Assembly (NCBI RefSeq): GCF_020360975.1
Contig: NW_025408672.1
Coordinates: forward strand, 2,046,001-2,110,000
From: Hirsutella rhossiliensis
Taxonomy: Eukaryota > Ascomycota > Sordariomycetes > Hypocreales > Ophiocordycipitaceae
DNA: 64,000 bases
Direction of reading: 5' to 3'
Positions 24,164-34,862 of this stretch are shown here, one piece after another (positions within the stretch are counted from its first letter, which is position 1; the number at the start of each line of letters is the position of its first letter). A program made the position numbers and the translations under genes. The notes beneath the pieces were generated by a model, which saw nothing but the letters and a program-made list of their open reading frames with translations, had not been told where the DNA came from and ran no database searches.

Positions 24164-25289
24164 ATTAGACTATAATTATTAAATACGTCTCTATAATAGG
24201 CTAGGCCTTAACCCCCTTTATAATCTTTAAGGGCTAGGACCTTTAATAGTAATAGTTCCTTAAAGAACTCGATTTTCTAAAGGATTAGGACTTTATTACT
24301 TCCTTAAAGGGCTAGATAAGCGATTCTATTACTATTTAATAGCTTAAGTAAGTATTTATCCCTTAAATAAGGCGCTACTTATAAGGGAACGTTCTCCTTA
24401 TTATTAATAGCTATAAGAGCTATTAGACCAACGATTTTATATATAAATACTTTAAGAATCGTATTTATCTTCTTTTTCTACTAGTATACTCCTCCTACGT
24501 CCTCTAACCTCTTAATATCTTAGTTTTCTCGCCTATTAAGGCTACCTACTAACGTTAACTTAAAAATTTTTTAATCTTTTAATAATATAGCGCTAATTAA
24601 TAAGGCTACCTTCCTCTAAGTATATTATTAAGCCTAGTAGGCCGGTTTAACTAAAAAGAATATTAAGGGCGGGTAGTATAGGTTAGGACTATAGCTAGTT
24701 AATATAGTAAAGCCCTTACTAAGCCGGTTTATCTTACTATAGCTATTAACGCCGTTAACGCCGTTAAAAAGAAAGAATTCTAGTACCCTAGCTATTTATA
24801 ATGCCCTTAAAACGGTTAAATAATTATAAGAAGTCCGTCGCCTTATTATAGGGCTAGAAAACCGCGGTTAAGTTAACCGTACGATCCGACTACTCTTTAG
24901 TAAGGTTAGCCGTAGCCTTAATAAGTAAAATTAGTCGCTTATAGCCTCCTAGCTTTAAATATAGTAGCTAAAGTATTAATTATATCGTCTATAGCCTTAA
25001 AAATAGAAAAAGGTCCCTTAAGACCTTAATAGGCGGTTTATATAGATTAAATAAGTTATAAAGACAAAGAAATAGCTCGAGCGCACGCTTAAGCCGGCTA
25101 CCGCCGCTATAGCTAATTAGAACGTAGGATTTAAAGCTCTTTATAATAGCTAGCAGCTAGAGTAGCTAGAAACACTAAATTTAATTATCGTGATATTAAA
25201 ATACGGCTTTAATTGCGTTTAGAATATACCTGCCTTAGTGCTACGAAGGGTGCCGGAAGTAGGGGGTGCCGGAAGCTAGGTATACTAAC

Positions 25290-25507
25290 TTAAGATTCCG
25301 ACTAACTAAAACGATACCTAAGATAGCCGGCGTAAGATTCCTACGTATTGCAACCGCGACCCGGCATAAGGGCGGACCAGCTACGAAAGAGGGGAGGGTT
25401 TTCCTCTAGGTACTCTGGTTTTTCCCTCCTATTTAACGCCGAAGTTCTAGATACCTCTAGATAGGTTACTAGTGTAATCTCAATAACAATAATAATAACA
25501 ATAACAA
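25290..25507 (+). repeat. Dispersed repeat copy C, not RIP-mutated
   Basis: This copy matches 392-601 but keeps CpA and TpG sites, for example GGCATAAGGGCGGACCAG where copy A has AGTATAAGGGTAAACTAG. It ends in a run of AAT and AAC triplets. It marks the right edge of the mutated block. Confidence 0.75.
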
Positions 25508-26289
25508 TATCCTTGAATATCTTCCTTATATCCTCCCCTATTAATAGTATTTACTTCCGGTGCCACTCTATTTCCTTTTAACAGACCACGCGGTATCGCC
25601 GACAAGCCTTCAGCCATAAAAGCCACCACTCTCGCCGTCTTAATGGGCCGTCAAATGGCCCAGGCCAGTCCTACCGAGTCGGCCTTTAGCGCGCGACACG
25701 TCCATTACTCCCAGGCCACCAACTTGAATGCGACTTAGAATAAACTTGTTGTCGAGAGAAGCGGTGGATGTGCCGCTGACGTGCGCCGATGCTAGGAGCC
25801 GGGCCGGCGCGTGGCGGCGGAGACGTCGTCGGAGTGGGTGGAGACGGGCTCGGCTCCTCGGCGGGCCTGGTTCCGCGAGGCCCGGTTCCCGAATATGGCC
25901 GGCGGCATAGCCAACGGTGGGTAAGACTTGATGACCGAGCGTGTGCACCGGCACCGGCAGGGCCGTGCAGAACGAGACCTTGCGTCGATTGGTGCTTGCT
26001 GGCGAGGTGATGCAGACACTAAGTAACTTACCGAGTGACTACCTACCTAGGTAGGTACTGTAGACGCAATGACGCGGACTCTGGAGGCCCGAGGCAACGT
26101 CCATCTATCTGTACCTAAGTAGTAGCTACCCGCCGATAACGATGTGGGGTCCGTCTTTTGTTCCCTCGGCTTCACCGCGAGTCATCTTCTTCTCTTCATT
26201 CTCTACTCCGTATCCCCTCGCTATTCCTCCGCTCGACACCCCCCTTCCCTTGCCTCTCGCCTCCCCTCCCCACACCTCTCCGGCCGACA
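25508..26289. promoter_or_regulatory. Transition to normal DNA and upstream region of FAD synthetase
   Basis: Base composition becomes normal here. I see no gene. A pyrimidine-rich stretch at 26,180-26,280 just before the start codon is the usual fungal 5' UTR/core promoter signature. Confidence 0.5.
26040..26057. promoter_or_regulatory. 18-bp perfect palindrome TACCTACCTAGGTAGGTA
   Basis: The two 9-bp arms are exactly complementary with no spacer. It lies about 230 bp upstream of the FAD synthetase start. Related TACCTACC strings recur at 46,364-46,381, 57,042-57,071, 57,958-57,984 and 58,175-58,198. It could be a protein-binding site or a hairpin. No function is shown by the sequence. Confidence 0.4.
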
Positions 26290-27339
26290 ATGACGCAGCC
26301 CGCTGAGCCGCCCACCAACGGCGCCACCAAGCCCCGAGCAGCAGGACACGACGGCCCCCGACCCTGGCCCGAGATATGCTCCGTGCTGCGGCGCAAAGTA
26401 TCCGACCTGCTCAGACTACCTTCTGAAGACGATGCCGTGCTCCGGAACACGCAGCTGCGGGCGCGCGAGTCTCTGGCCGTCATTAGCGAGGCCCTGCAGC
26501 GATACGGGTGCGTCGGCCTTGTTTCTTCTCACCGTCCCGCCCTTGGCTCGACCTCACTTGATGGCCACGGAAGCGAGAGCTTCTCACTGACGCGCGCACC
26601 CCGGAAACAGAAGAAATGAGCTGTCGCTCTCCTACAATGGCGGCAAGGACTGCCTCGTCCTGCTGATACTCATCCTCGCTTGTCTGCCCGACCCGACACA
26701 GCCCTTGTCCGCCTCGGCCGACGGTCCGGCGACCGAAACCCCGACCAAAAGCCACATTGAGCCGCTGCAAGCCATCTACATCGCGCCACCCGACCCGTTC
26801 CCCGAGGTCGAGGACTTTGTTGCCGTCTCGACCTCCCACTACCACCTCGACCTGACACGCTACGCCCTGCCCATGCGCGACGCCCTCGAGGCATATCGCG
26901 CCGACCGACCGCCTGTCAAGGCCATCTTCATGGGCACGCGGCGGACTGACCCGCACAGCGAATTCCTGATGCCCTTTAGCCCGACTGACGACGACTGGCC
27001 CGGTTTTATGCGTGTGAATCCGGTGCTGGACTGGCACTACCCTGAGATTTGGGCCGTGAGATACCCGGACCCTGCTCCCTTGTCATGCACTCTGCTATGG
27101 TACACGAGGCGCCGAGTCAAGAATCCTGTCACTGACACCATGCCTCGATCCAGTTCATCCGGCACCTCGACATAGCCTTCTGCAGCCTGTATAATCGCGG
27201 CTTCACATCGCTCGGCGGCACGAGAAATACGCGTCCGAATCCGGCGCTGGCCCTCGACGACGGCGGCGGCGCCAAGACGTTCCGGCCGGCGTATGAACTG
27301 GTGCGCGACGACGAAGAGCGCCTTGGGCGGGATCGATGA
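26290..27339 (+). CDS. fad1: FAD synthetase (FMN adenylyltransferase)
   Basis: It transfers AMP from ATP to FMN to make FAD, the last step of flavin cofactor synthesis. The protein belongs to the PAPS-reductase-like family, as does yeast Fad1. Exons are 26,290-26,507, 26,611-27,055 and 27,154-27,339, giving 282 residues (yeast Fad1 is about 300). Both introns are GT-AG (103 and 98 bp) with CACTGAC branch-like sites. Visible motifs are the pyrophosphate loop LSLSYNGGKDC at residues 77-87, FMGTRRTDPHS, MRVNPVLDWHYPEIW just before intron 2, and the family-typical FTSLGGTRNTRPNPAL near the C-terminus. I chose the ATG at 26,290 because upstream in-frame sequence is pyrimidine-rich, low complexity and has no other ATG. 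Intron 1 could also end 3 bp later (AG at 26,613). It is the gene nearest the silenced repeat block, about 1 kb away. Confidence 0.93.
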
Positions 27340-28102
27340 ATCGCAAGGACAGCTGACGCTATGTTATGACGTGGCGAGGGAGACGAAACGACCGAGTTGA
27401 CGCCAGTCGGATTCGAGAAGGGAAAGTGAGACAAGCAGAAAGGCTCGCGGGCACCGTCAAGAGGGACTGGTCAAGGTGCCGCCGGGCCGATGGACAAACG
27501 CAAGACGGGACAGTCGAGTCATAGAACTGTTTTGGCGTCATGAAAGTTACAGGATACACTTTTCCTCTAAGGCTGGGTCATGGCGCAACCCAAGGGCAAA
27601 GGGTCGCGGCTAGGCTGGCGCTCGCGATGAAGAACTGGGCACTGGCAATTGAGCAACCCTCTGATATAAGACAAACACATGAGAGCTCAAACAAATCATC
27701 TACACACAGATTATTTGTAAATAAATAAAAATGTACGTGGTAGATCCTCACGGGGTAAAGGTGCGGTTGAGCTCGGGAGACAACGGCAATTGCCGGTGGT
27801 CGGAACCTCGGAATCATCAGACAAGCCTCGGCCCGTGTGGACTGGACTGTACGTACTTTCTATCTCTCTCTCTCTCTCCCTCCCTCCCTCTCTCCATCAC
27901 CCACTTCTCGGCATCACCGTGCATCACCAGCGTCACCAAGTCAACTGGCTTCTTACCCGCTCCTTTCATCTCATCTGCACCCAAACACCCATTCACCCAC
28001 CCACCCACCTCTCGACCGTCAGGCTCGCGCGCAACCTCCTTCCAACGCGTGCCTCGCCTCGATGCCAGCGACAGCGGCAGCGCCCATGTCCATGACGAAC
28101 CC
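27340..28102 (+). promoter_or_regulatory. Intergenic region and long 5' leader of PEX2
   Basis: No gene is seen. CT repeats at 27,857-27,895 and C-rich sequence at 27,970-28,020 fit a 5' UTR. The PEX2 frame stays open upstream to 27,731, but that extension is leader-like (Ser/Pro/Leu low complexity), so I did not include it. Confidence 0.5.
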
Positions 28103-29404
28103 ATGACCGACTCGAGCTTCGCCCAGGCCCAGCAGCGGGTCGTCGCGCGCCGCCAAGCTCGCGAAGCCCAGGCCGCCGCCGCCGCCGCCGCCTCCTCGCG
28201 CGCCCACCAGCTCCGCCTCGGGCTGCAACGCCTGCCCTTTCCCCTCAATCAACTCGGCCCGGTGTGGGAGGCGGCGTCCTCGAGACAAGGCACCCGGCCG
28301 GCGTTCCGCGTGGCGCAGGTCGACGCCGAGCTGCTCGACGACGAGCTGGTCGAGCTGCTGAGGGGCCAGGTTGCCGATGCGCTCAAGTACTTTGGCGGCG
28401 GCCACTTGCACGACGACTGGTCGGCCGAGACGCTGCTGGCCCTGCGCGCCGTGCTCTTCAAGCTCACTGTCTGGGACCACGACGCCACCTACGGCGCCGC
28501 GCTACAAAACCTCCGGTACACCGACGCCAGAACGGACGGCCCCGTGCTCGTGGCCCCGTCCAGGCTGCAAAAGTCGCTCTACGGACTCGTCACCGTCGTG
28601 GGCAAATACGCGTGGACGCGGTGGGAGGACTGGCTGCTCGACCAAGACGACGGCCACGACCGGCCCAGCAGCCCGCGCATACGATTCCTCTCGCGCTGGA
28701 CCGGGAGGCTGTCGACTGCGCACTCGGCCGCCGCCCTCGTCTCCTTTCTCGTCTTCCTTCTGCGCGGGCGATACCGCACGCTGCTCGACCGGGTGCTGAG
28801 GATGCGCCTCGCGCCGCCGACGAGCCACGTCAGCCGCGAGGTGTCGTTTGAGTACCTCAACCGCCAGCTCGTCTGGCACGCGCTGACCGAGTTCCTGCTC
28901 TTCGTGCTGCCGCTCATCGGCATCAACCGGTGGCGGCGCTGGCTCAGCCGCACATGGCGCAAGACCAAGGACATGATGCGCACCGACGGCGACGGCGACT
29001 CGGACCCGACCCGGGGCGAATACGCCTTCCTCCCTGAGCGGACGTGCGCCATCTGCTACCAGGACCAAAACGCCACGGCGACGACCGAGACGGAGATGCT
29101 GGCGGCGTCGGGGGGCGTCGTGGGGTCTGCGCAGACGGACGTGACGAACCCGTACGAGACGATGCCGTGCGCCTGCGTCTACTGCTTCGTATGCTTGGCG
29201 ACGCGGCTCGAGCGCGAGGAGGGCGAGGGCTGGACGTGTCTGCGGTGCGGCGAGCATGTCCGCGAGTGCAGGCCGTGGAGCGGAGACGTGCTGGAGCCCG
29301 AGCCGCGGCCGAGGATGTCCAAGGTGAGCTCGGCGGCCAAGACGGTCGCTTTTTCGGATGATGTCACGGGGGGCGAGCACGTGGTGGAGGATGGGAAGTT
29401 ATAG
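28103..29404 (+). CDS. pex2: Peroxisomal E3 ubiquitin ligase subunit PEX2 (RING peroxin)
   Basis: PEX2 is an integral peroxisomal membrane protein. With PEX10 and PEX12 it forms the RING complex that ubiquitinates the import receptor PEX5 for recycling. The gene is a single exon of 433 residues. An Ala-rich N-terminus (23-30) is followed by the Pex2/Pex12 domain (about 45-290) with hydrophobic segments near 208-222 and 259-275. The C-terminal RING has zinc ligands C315, C318, C356, C358, C361, C364, C379 and C382. The position that is His in a classical C3HC4 RING is Cys358 here. The sequence PCACVYCFVCLATRLE is characteristic of filamentous ascomycete PEX2, the orthologue of Podospora CAR1, which is needed for karyogamy. 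I chose the ATG at 28,103 (MTDSSF) because the frame upstream is leader-like. About 50 residues follow the RING. Confidence 0.93.
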   Translation: MTDSSFAQAQQRVVARRQAREAQAAAAAAASSRAHQLRLGLQRLPFPLNQLGPVWEAASSRQGTRPAFRVAQVDAELLDDELVELLRGQVADALKYFGGGHLHDDWSAETLLALRAVLFKLTVWDHDATYGAALQNLRYTDARTDGPVLVAPSRLQKSLYGLVTVVGKYAWTRWEDWLLDQDDGHDRPSSPRIRFLSRWTGRLSTAHSAAALVSFLVFLLRGRYRTLLDRVLRMRLAPPTSHVSREVSFEYLNRQLVWHALTEFLLFVLPLIGINRWRRWLSRTWRKTKDMMRTDGDGDSDPTRGEYAFLPERTCAICYQDQNATATTETEMLAASGGVVGSAQTDVTNPYETMPCACVYCFVCLATRLEREEGEGWTCLRCGEHVRECRPWSGDVLEPEPRPRMSKVSSAAKTVAFSDDVTGGEHVVEDGKL

Positions 29405-30157
29405 GCACTCAAGGCGAGGGCGGCTGAAATTGCCCAGACGAAGCCGAGAAGATGACTTGGCGATGATGCTTGATGATGGCTCAAGAAGCTGGCGGCGGGA
29501 TCGGTTTACATGACATCATCGAGGCCATTTCTCGATTTAGACGAACCCAGCTGAACCGGCCGGGAGGCGCCAAGACTGGGGCCTTTGCGTATCTTTTCGC
29601 TCCGGGTGTAATATCAAGCGAGCATGCCTTGGCTGGCAATCATCATCCAAAGCATCACGAGCTGAAGCGCTAATGCAGGCACGTCAGGGGCCGATAAGAT
29701 AAGGCATGGACAGCATTGAAGCTGCTAATACTCCGGGTACCGCTGCTAGTCGGCTCCCCATCCAAGGTACCGAGCGCTACTGTCCAGGTGCCGAGGTACT
29801 TTGACACCACCTCACCCAACATCCCCCGACGGGCTCCTCGCCAACAAAACAACAACACCGGCTTCGACTCGAGACCCTGGCGCGCGAGGACAGGTCGAGC
29901 TTCGCAGCAGCAAACACGACGCGTGGACCGAGTATCCAAGCCGAGCTCGAACCCTGCTCTTCTCATGAGGTCGCCAAGAAGACGCTCGACACCGCAAAAC
30001 GCGCACTCATCAGCGCCATTGCTTGCCTTGCTTTGTCGCAAGCCTGCCGCGTGAAAGCGCTGCTCCCTCATCTCCATCCTCGCAGCTCTGAGGTCCGATC
30101 CAAGACAGCTTCAAGGAGCAGGCGCCTTCACGCGCGCCCACCGTCGCGCAAAGCGTC
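29405..30157 (+). promoter_or_regulatory. Intergenic region between PEX2 and the membrane protein gene
   Basis: This is about 750 bp with PEX2 3' sequence and the leader of the next gene. I see no conserved frame or RNA gene. Confidence 0.5.
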
Positions 30158-32219
30158 ATGTCGAGCTTCTTCCAGTTCACGCAGGGCACCGAGTCGCACC
30201 ACGTCCGGCCCTCGGACTCGTCGCCCCTCCTCGGCCGCTTCCGCGCCGTACCTCCGCGCCCGGGGCTAGGACAGAATCGCTACGGCCAGCTGGGTCGTTT
30301 CGGCGACCGGCTCGCGGCCAACGGCGGCGGGAGGGGCAGCGTGCATGTCGGGTACGGGGCCCTGGTTGCCGCCGAGCTCGAGGCCGCCCAGCAGGAGGAG
30401 GAAGAGGAGGAACACGACGACGACACCGACGACGACGGGCCGCCGCCATGGAAGCGGCTGTGGCGGGCATACGCTCTGGACCTGTGGGTGGCTCCCCGGC
30501 ACTCGGCCGTCAGGAAGGTGGTTGATGTGTGGTGGAGTCGGTATGGGCTGCTGGTGCTTCTGCCTGCGATTCTGGTACGTCAACACGGGCTCGGCGGGAT
30601 GCGCATGTGGGCAAGAGGCGACGCTGACACGGGCGCAAAGGCCGTCGCCTGGTGCTCTGTGCCGTTCCCCCAGTACCCCTTGAAAGACCAAGGCAATGGG
30701 ATCGTCGGCGACCCCAATGGAGAGCCGCACGAGGGACACAAGACGCCTGGCCATGGAGAGGCGCGGGTGCGCGTCAACTTTTGGTTCTTCCTCTTTGTCT
30801 ACTACGGCTTCTACAACCTGACGGCCCTGATATGGATCACAAAGGTCTTTAACTTGTACAGCCTAAACTGGTGAGTGAGCTCCAGTCCGTGGCGAGGGCC
30901 AAGTGCTCACACGCAGCCAAACCATGACAGGTGGCCGCAGTCGCTCGGCTTCCCCCTGACTGTGTCCCTCATCGCCGTCGTATCCCTGGCCGTGCCCATC
31001 CCCCTCTACTTCAGGCCCGAGACGCGGTTCCTGACGATCCACAACACGGCATGGATAACGTGGACCTTCTTCACCATGGCCATGCCCGTCGCCATTGCCT
31101 TCATGATCCTGCTGACGAATGAGCGACACATGAGCCTGCGCCACTCGCTGTCGGAGACGCAGCGCATCTTCACCTCGTCGTGGTGGACCGGCGAGCCCGA
31201 CGCAGCCCCTGGGCGAGACTACCGGAGGCGGCGCTACAACGGCGACAACAGCCTGGAGCCGCGGATGCACGCACCGCTGCCGGCGCGGCCGCAGGGGAGG
31301 CGCAGGTGGCTGCCGGCAAGCTTTGTTCGCTTCCTGTGGTTCTGCGTGGCGCTGTCGGTGGGCCTGATGGCGTATGTCATCGGCGAGGCCTATGCCGAAA
31401 TGTACCTGCGCACGCTGCCGCACAACAGTCTGGAGACGGTCGTGTACGTCTACGGCTGGGTGGTGACGGTGCATCTGCTCGACGCCCTGACGGGCTGGGT
31501 GCTGGGCATCCGCGAGGGCGAGCGAGTCGGGAGTTATCCCCTGAGCTGGGTCTTCAAGCTGTACGATCCCTGCCCCTGCTTAGAAGCCTCCCCCTAACGG
31601 CGATGGACGGGGACCACAAGGGCTAACGAGCGTCTCGGCCCTCTCTCACAGGTACTTCATGTTGACGTACCAGATGTACGTGCGGGCGCTGTATGCACGG
31701 CTGCGTTCGCCGTCGCAGTTCATCATCCTCCAGGTGCTGTCGTCGACGGGGCTGGTTGTGATGACGCCGCTGATGATGACGCGGGCCTTTCACCGAGCGC
31801 TGACGCTGCTGGGGCTTAACGGGCAGAGCTACGGCTCGTACCAGAAGCTGCAGACGCGCAATGTCTTCATCCGGTTCCTGGCCGAGAACGCGTCCATGGC
31901 AGCCTTTCTGGGCAGCATCGCGGTGCTGCACTTTGGCGCCAACAAGGACGTGTACCCGTACTTTGCCTTTGACGACGCCGACGAGCCGTACGACTTTCGG
32001 CTGACGTTTTTGGCCTCGTCGGTGACGTGGGCGTGCGAGCTCGTGGCCAGCTTGGCGGTGCGCGGCCTCATCCGCCTCTGCTTCGGCGTCGACGTCGGAC
32101 TCGAGGGCAAGCTGGACCTGGCCGTGTGGCCGGAGCTGCTGCCGACGAGCGTGACGGTGACGCTGCATGTGCTGCAGAATATGATTTTTTCCATTATACG
32201 ACTGCAGTTTTACGAGTGA
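30158..32219 (+). CDS. Uncharacterised multi-pass membrane protein
   Basis: I do not recognise the family. Exons are 30,158-30,574, 30,641-30,870, 30,931-31,560 and 31,652-32,219, giving 614 residues. The introns are 66, 60 and 91 bp, all GT-AG. The N-terminal 110 residues are hydrophilic with an acidic tract at 79-93. About ten membrane segments follow, near 129-147, 185-208, 222-243, 255-277, 347-366, 385-407, 449-468, 506-521, 543-567 and 587-608. A basic loop lies at about 280-345. There is no signal peptide; the first membrane segment acts as anchor. Exon joins are supported because each restores a continuous hydrophobic or conserved-looking stretch (SLNW-WPQSLG, VFKLY-FMLTYQ). Intron 1 is a multiple of three without a stop, so its retention would add 22 residues. 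The topology would fit a transporter or organelle membrane protein, but nothing in the sequence shows a substrate. Confidence 0.85.
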
Positions 32220-34862
32220 GCATGACGAAGCCGCCATTTCGCGAGGAGTGCGCATGACGACAATTCGCCGCAGAATCTTTCGCCTCATGGGCGCGGGTAA
32301 CAAACGGCCTTGATGAGACAAACGACCCAGGAGAGATCCGGTTGGGTATTCTTTTTATGCAGCATGGCATGGATGGTGGCTTGTTTTCTTTCCTTGCCTT
32401 GCCTTTCCCTGTCTTGTCTTGCACTCTTCCCTCGCGTCTCTTCTTTTTTTTCTTCTGCAGCATGGACTTGCTGCGGTATGCATAGACCGATACCCGTTCG
32501 CGCATTTTGTTCTGGGGCAAGGGGGCCGGAAGCGTGTACTTTGCATTGGATGATACCTTGTGCTTCTCAAAGTCGGAGGAACCCCTGCTACAATAGACTT
32601 GGCTTTTGTCTCTCTGTTTCTTTTGCAGGGTGAATGGATAGGACAGGGCGCATTAAACGGTTTGATGACGGGTGCCGCATGCATGAGTGCTGCTGCGTGG
32701 CTGGGTGGACCGACCGGGGAAGCAAGCGGCGCTTGTTGGGGCTTTCGGCACCGTCCCGCGATCCGGGGATTTGGGGGTTCGCCGGACCGCGGCCGGTGAG
32801 GAGCTGGGACGCGCGGGAGGTGGGACAAGCGAAGAGGACGTTGGCGAGGCGTTTGTTGGATGGCAGGGGTGGGAGCATGGCCGCTCGTCGGGAGCCGTGG
32901 CCGGGGCCGCGCTGGGCTGTAGCAAAGGGCGGTGGATTCATGCAGAGAGAGAGAGGGCATCGAGAATGCACGCGTATAGGCTGCAGGCACGAGGAGGCAA
33001 TGTGAATGAGACGGCGGCTGTCCCTGGGGCTTGGCTCGGCGAGCGAAAGCCTTGGTTCCCTTGTTGGATGTCTCTTGTCCCCGTCATATTCGTTGCCCTG
33101 CCCGGAATGCATGCAGTCTGCAGCGTGTAGAGCGCTCAGTCGCTGTCCTTGATGGCCATGCCCCCAGCGAGGCTTGATATGATCCGCCTCATCGGATGGG
33201 GCGAGGCGGCCGTCCCGTTCATGCCGCCTCGACCCCTCCCTTGCGCCCCGTTTGGCAAGAAATGGTTTCGCTGGATGCAATCCGTGGCAGTGGACGGGGC
33301 GATGGGTGGTGGTAGCCCGGGCAAGGCGGCATCGATGATGGATGGGCGGGGTGACGACGGATGAGGGTGGCTTTGCTTACCGCCAGTTGGTGTTTCTTTG
33401 GACGAAGAACGGTGGCATCGGAGGTAACGCACGTACGAAGAACATCAGATACGAAGCAGTTGATGCTGCCTATCGCGAATCGGCCGCCGGCCACGCACAG
33501 GAGCGCTGGGCTATCTTTGACCAAGATATCCTGACTAGGCACGTACTTGATATCATGGTACATAAGAGCATTACCTGTTTCGACGACGAGAAAAAACGGG
33601 GGAGCAAGAGCTAGCGTCCGATAGAGAGGCGGTTTGGGGGGTGTGTGGTGTTGACCGCGGCCGTGATTCGACGACGAGTTCCGTCCCGGCGGCAGATGGA
33701 CGGCGCCGGCTCTGCCGTGCTTGCTTCTTCTGGCCGTCAGGCAGCGGCCCAGAGTGCGAGCTCGGAGCATGTAATAATTATGTACATGGCCAGACTCGGG
33801 CACATGCGTGTATCTGGAAGTGTAGGTAATTAGACGGTGGACCACGAGGCACACGCAATCTGTACTGTACAGGAGGTTGGAGGACCACCGGGCAAAGGCA
33901 GCACGAGTCAGGATGGGGCCAGGTGTAGTATGTATGTATGTACACGGACTATATACCAAGTACGCAGCAAGTACGAATTATAACCAAGGCCGCTGTGTGC
34001 ACGTACGACACGAAAGGGGGGGGGGGGGAAACATGGAAACGCTGCAGGTGCGCGAAATGCCACACCGACCTTGTTGCTCGGCGCTATAACAAGGCATGCA
34101 CTGTGGATACAATGGGATTGTCCACTGAGTCACCGCCGGCGGGCAGTGCAGGGAAGAGACGGGTCTTGTATAAGTTAGCAGAAGTCCCTTTTCACTCTGG
34201 CTGTTCGGAAAATGATGCTTTTATGCATCCGGTTGTGTGTGAAAATACCTTGGCTACTATTGCGTGTGTGTGCGTACATGTACGGATATACTTGCTCGCC
34301 CTCGTACATACCTGCCTTGACTCGTCTGCCTCCAAAGCAGCAGCAGCAGGCAGCGCCTTCCCCGCCGTGCTTGCTGCGAGCTGCAGCTGCCTGCCCTCTT
34401 GGTGACGACGACCACTCCTTCCTCGTCCGGGCCTGCCCCGTTGCTACCGCCGGCGGGTCCTGCTGCTCCTGCTGCTGCCTGCAAGACCCGCCGGTACCTC
34501 CTCCTCTCTCCTCTACGTACGGCTGCAGGCTCCGTAGCGGTGCGAGGCGCTACCGAGGCGTCCAGTCCCTCAAGGTATATTCTCGGCCGCCGAAGCCAAC
34601 GAGAGAAAAAAAAATCGCCCACACATGCTATTCGTATTCTCTCGCCGACTTCTCCTCTCTCACACACGCACGCACACACACACGCACGCACGCATTACCA
34701 CCACCATCTCCTCCTCGTCTCTTTTCATTCTCTCGTTCTCGGTTTCTCTCCTTGTCCCGATTCCGATCTGCCTCTCTCTTTTCCTCCTTTTCCCCCCGCC
34801 CCCCCTCCTTCCTCGCCCCTCCTCCTCTCCTCCTCCTTCCCCTCTTCCTTTTCTTCTTCACA
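32220..34862. other. 2.6-kb intergenic region, no gene recognised
   Basis: It holds the 3' end of the membrane protein gene and the upstream region of the phosphoribosyltransferase gene. A 13-base G run lies at 34,016-34,028 and a CA-rich microsatellite at about 34,660-34,695. Short open frames here look like chance frames of GC-rich DNA. Confidence 0.5.
34590..34862 (+). promoter_or_regulatory. Pyrimidine-rich promoter/5' UTR of adenine phosphoribosyltransferase
   Basis: The plus strand is almost pure C and T from about 34,715 to 34,860, ending TTCTTCACA directly before the ATG. Such CT-rich leaders are common upstream of strongly expressed fungal housekeeping genes. Confidence 0.55.

Larger units (their letters stand above)
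1..25250. repeat. RIP-mutated AT-rich retrotransposon block
   Basis: This block is extremely TpA-rich and nearly devoid of CpA and TpG. In the first 360 bases I count one CA and no TG. CpG is still common (GCGC, CGCG), so the loss is specific to CpA and its complement, which is the signature of repeat-induced point mutation in ascomycetes. Reading frames are full of TAA and TAG codons where related proteins carry Gln or Trp, and no open frame of even 60 codons lies outside the small element at 11.4-11.8 kb. Recognisable retrotransposon protein remnants all lie on the minus strand. The mutated block fades out between about 25,080 and 25,300. Confidence 0.95.
21768..25289. other. RIP-mutated stretch right of the outer element, no gene recognised
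   Basis: This is AT-rich sequence with patches of higher G+C at 21,950-22,330 and around 23,700. The GC patches are rich in CpG but still poor in CpA and TpG. Apart from three short tandem arrays and one inverted repeat copy, I recognise nothing. A 15-base segment GGGTGCCGGAAG-TAG/CTA is nearly duplicated at about 25,248-25,280. Confidence 0.6.

Noticed and set aside
28502..29380. A 292-codon minus-strand open frame
   Set aside because: It lies antisense to the PEX2 coding exon and is Arg/Pro/Ala-rich, a shadow of GC-rich codon use.
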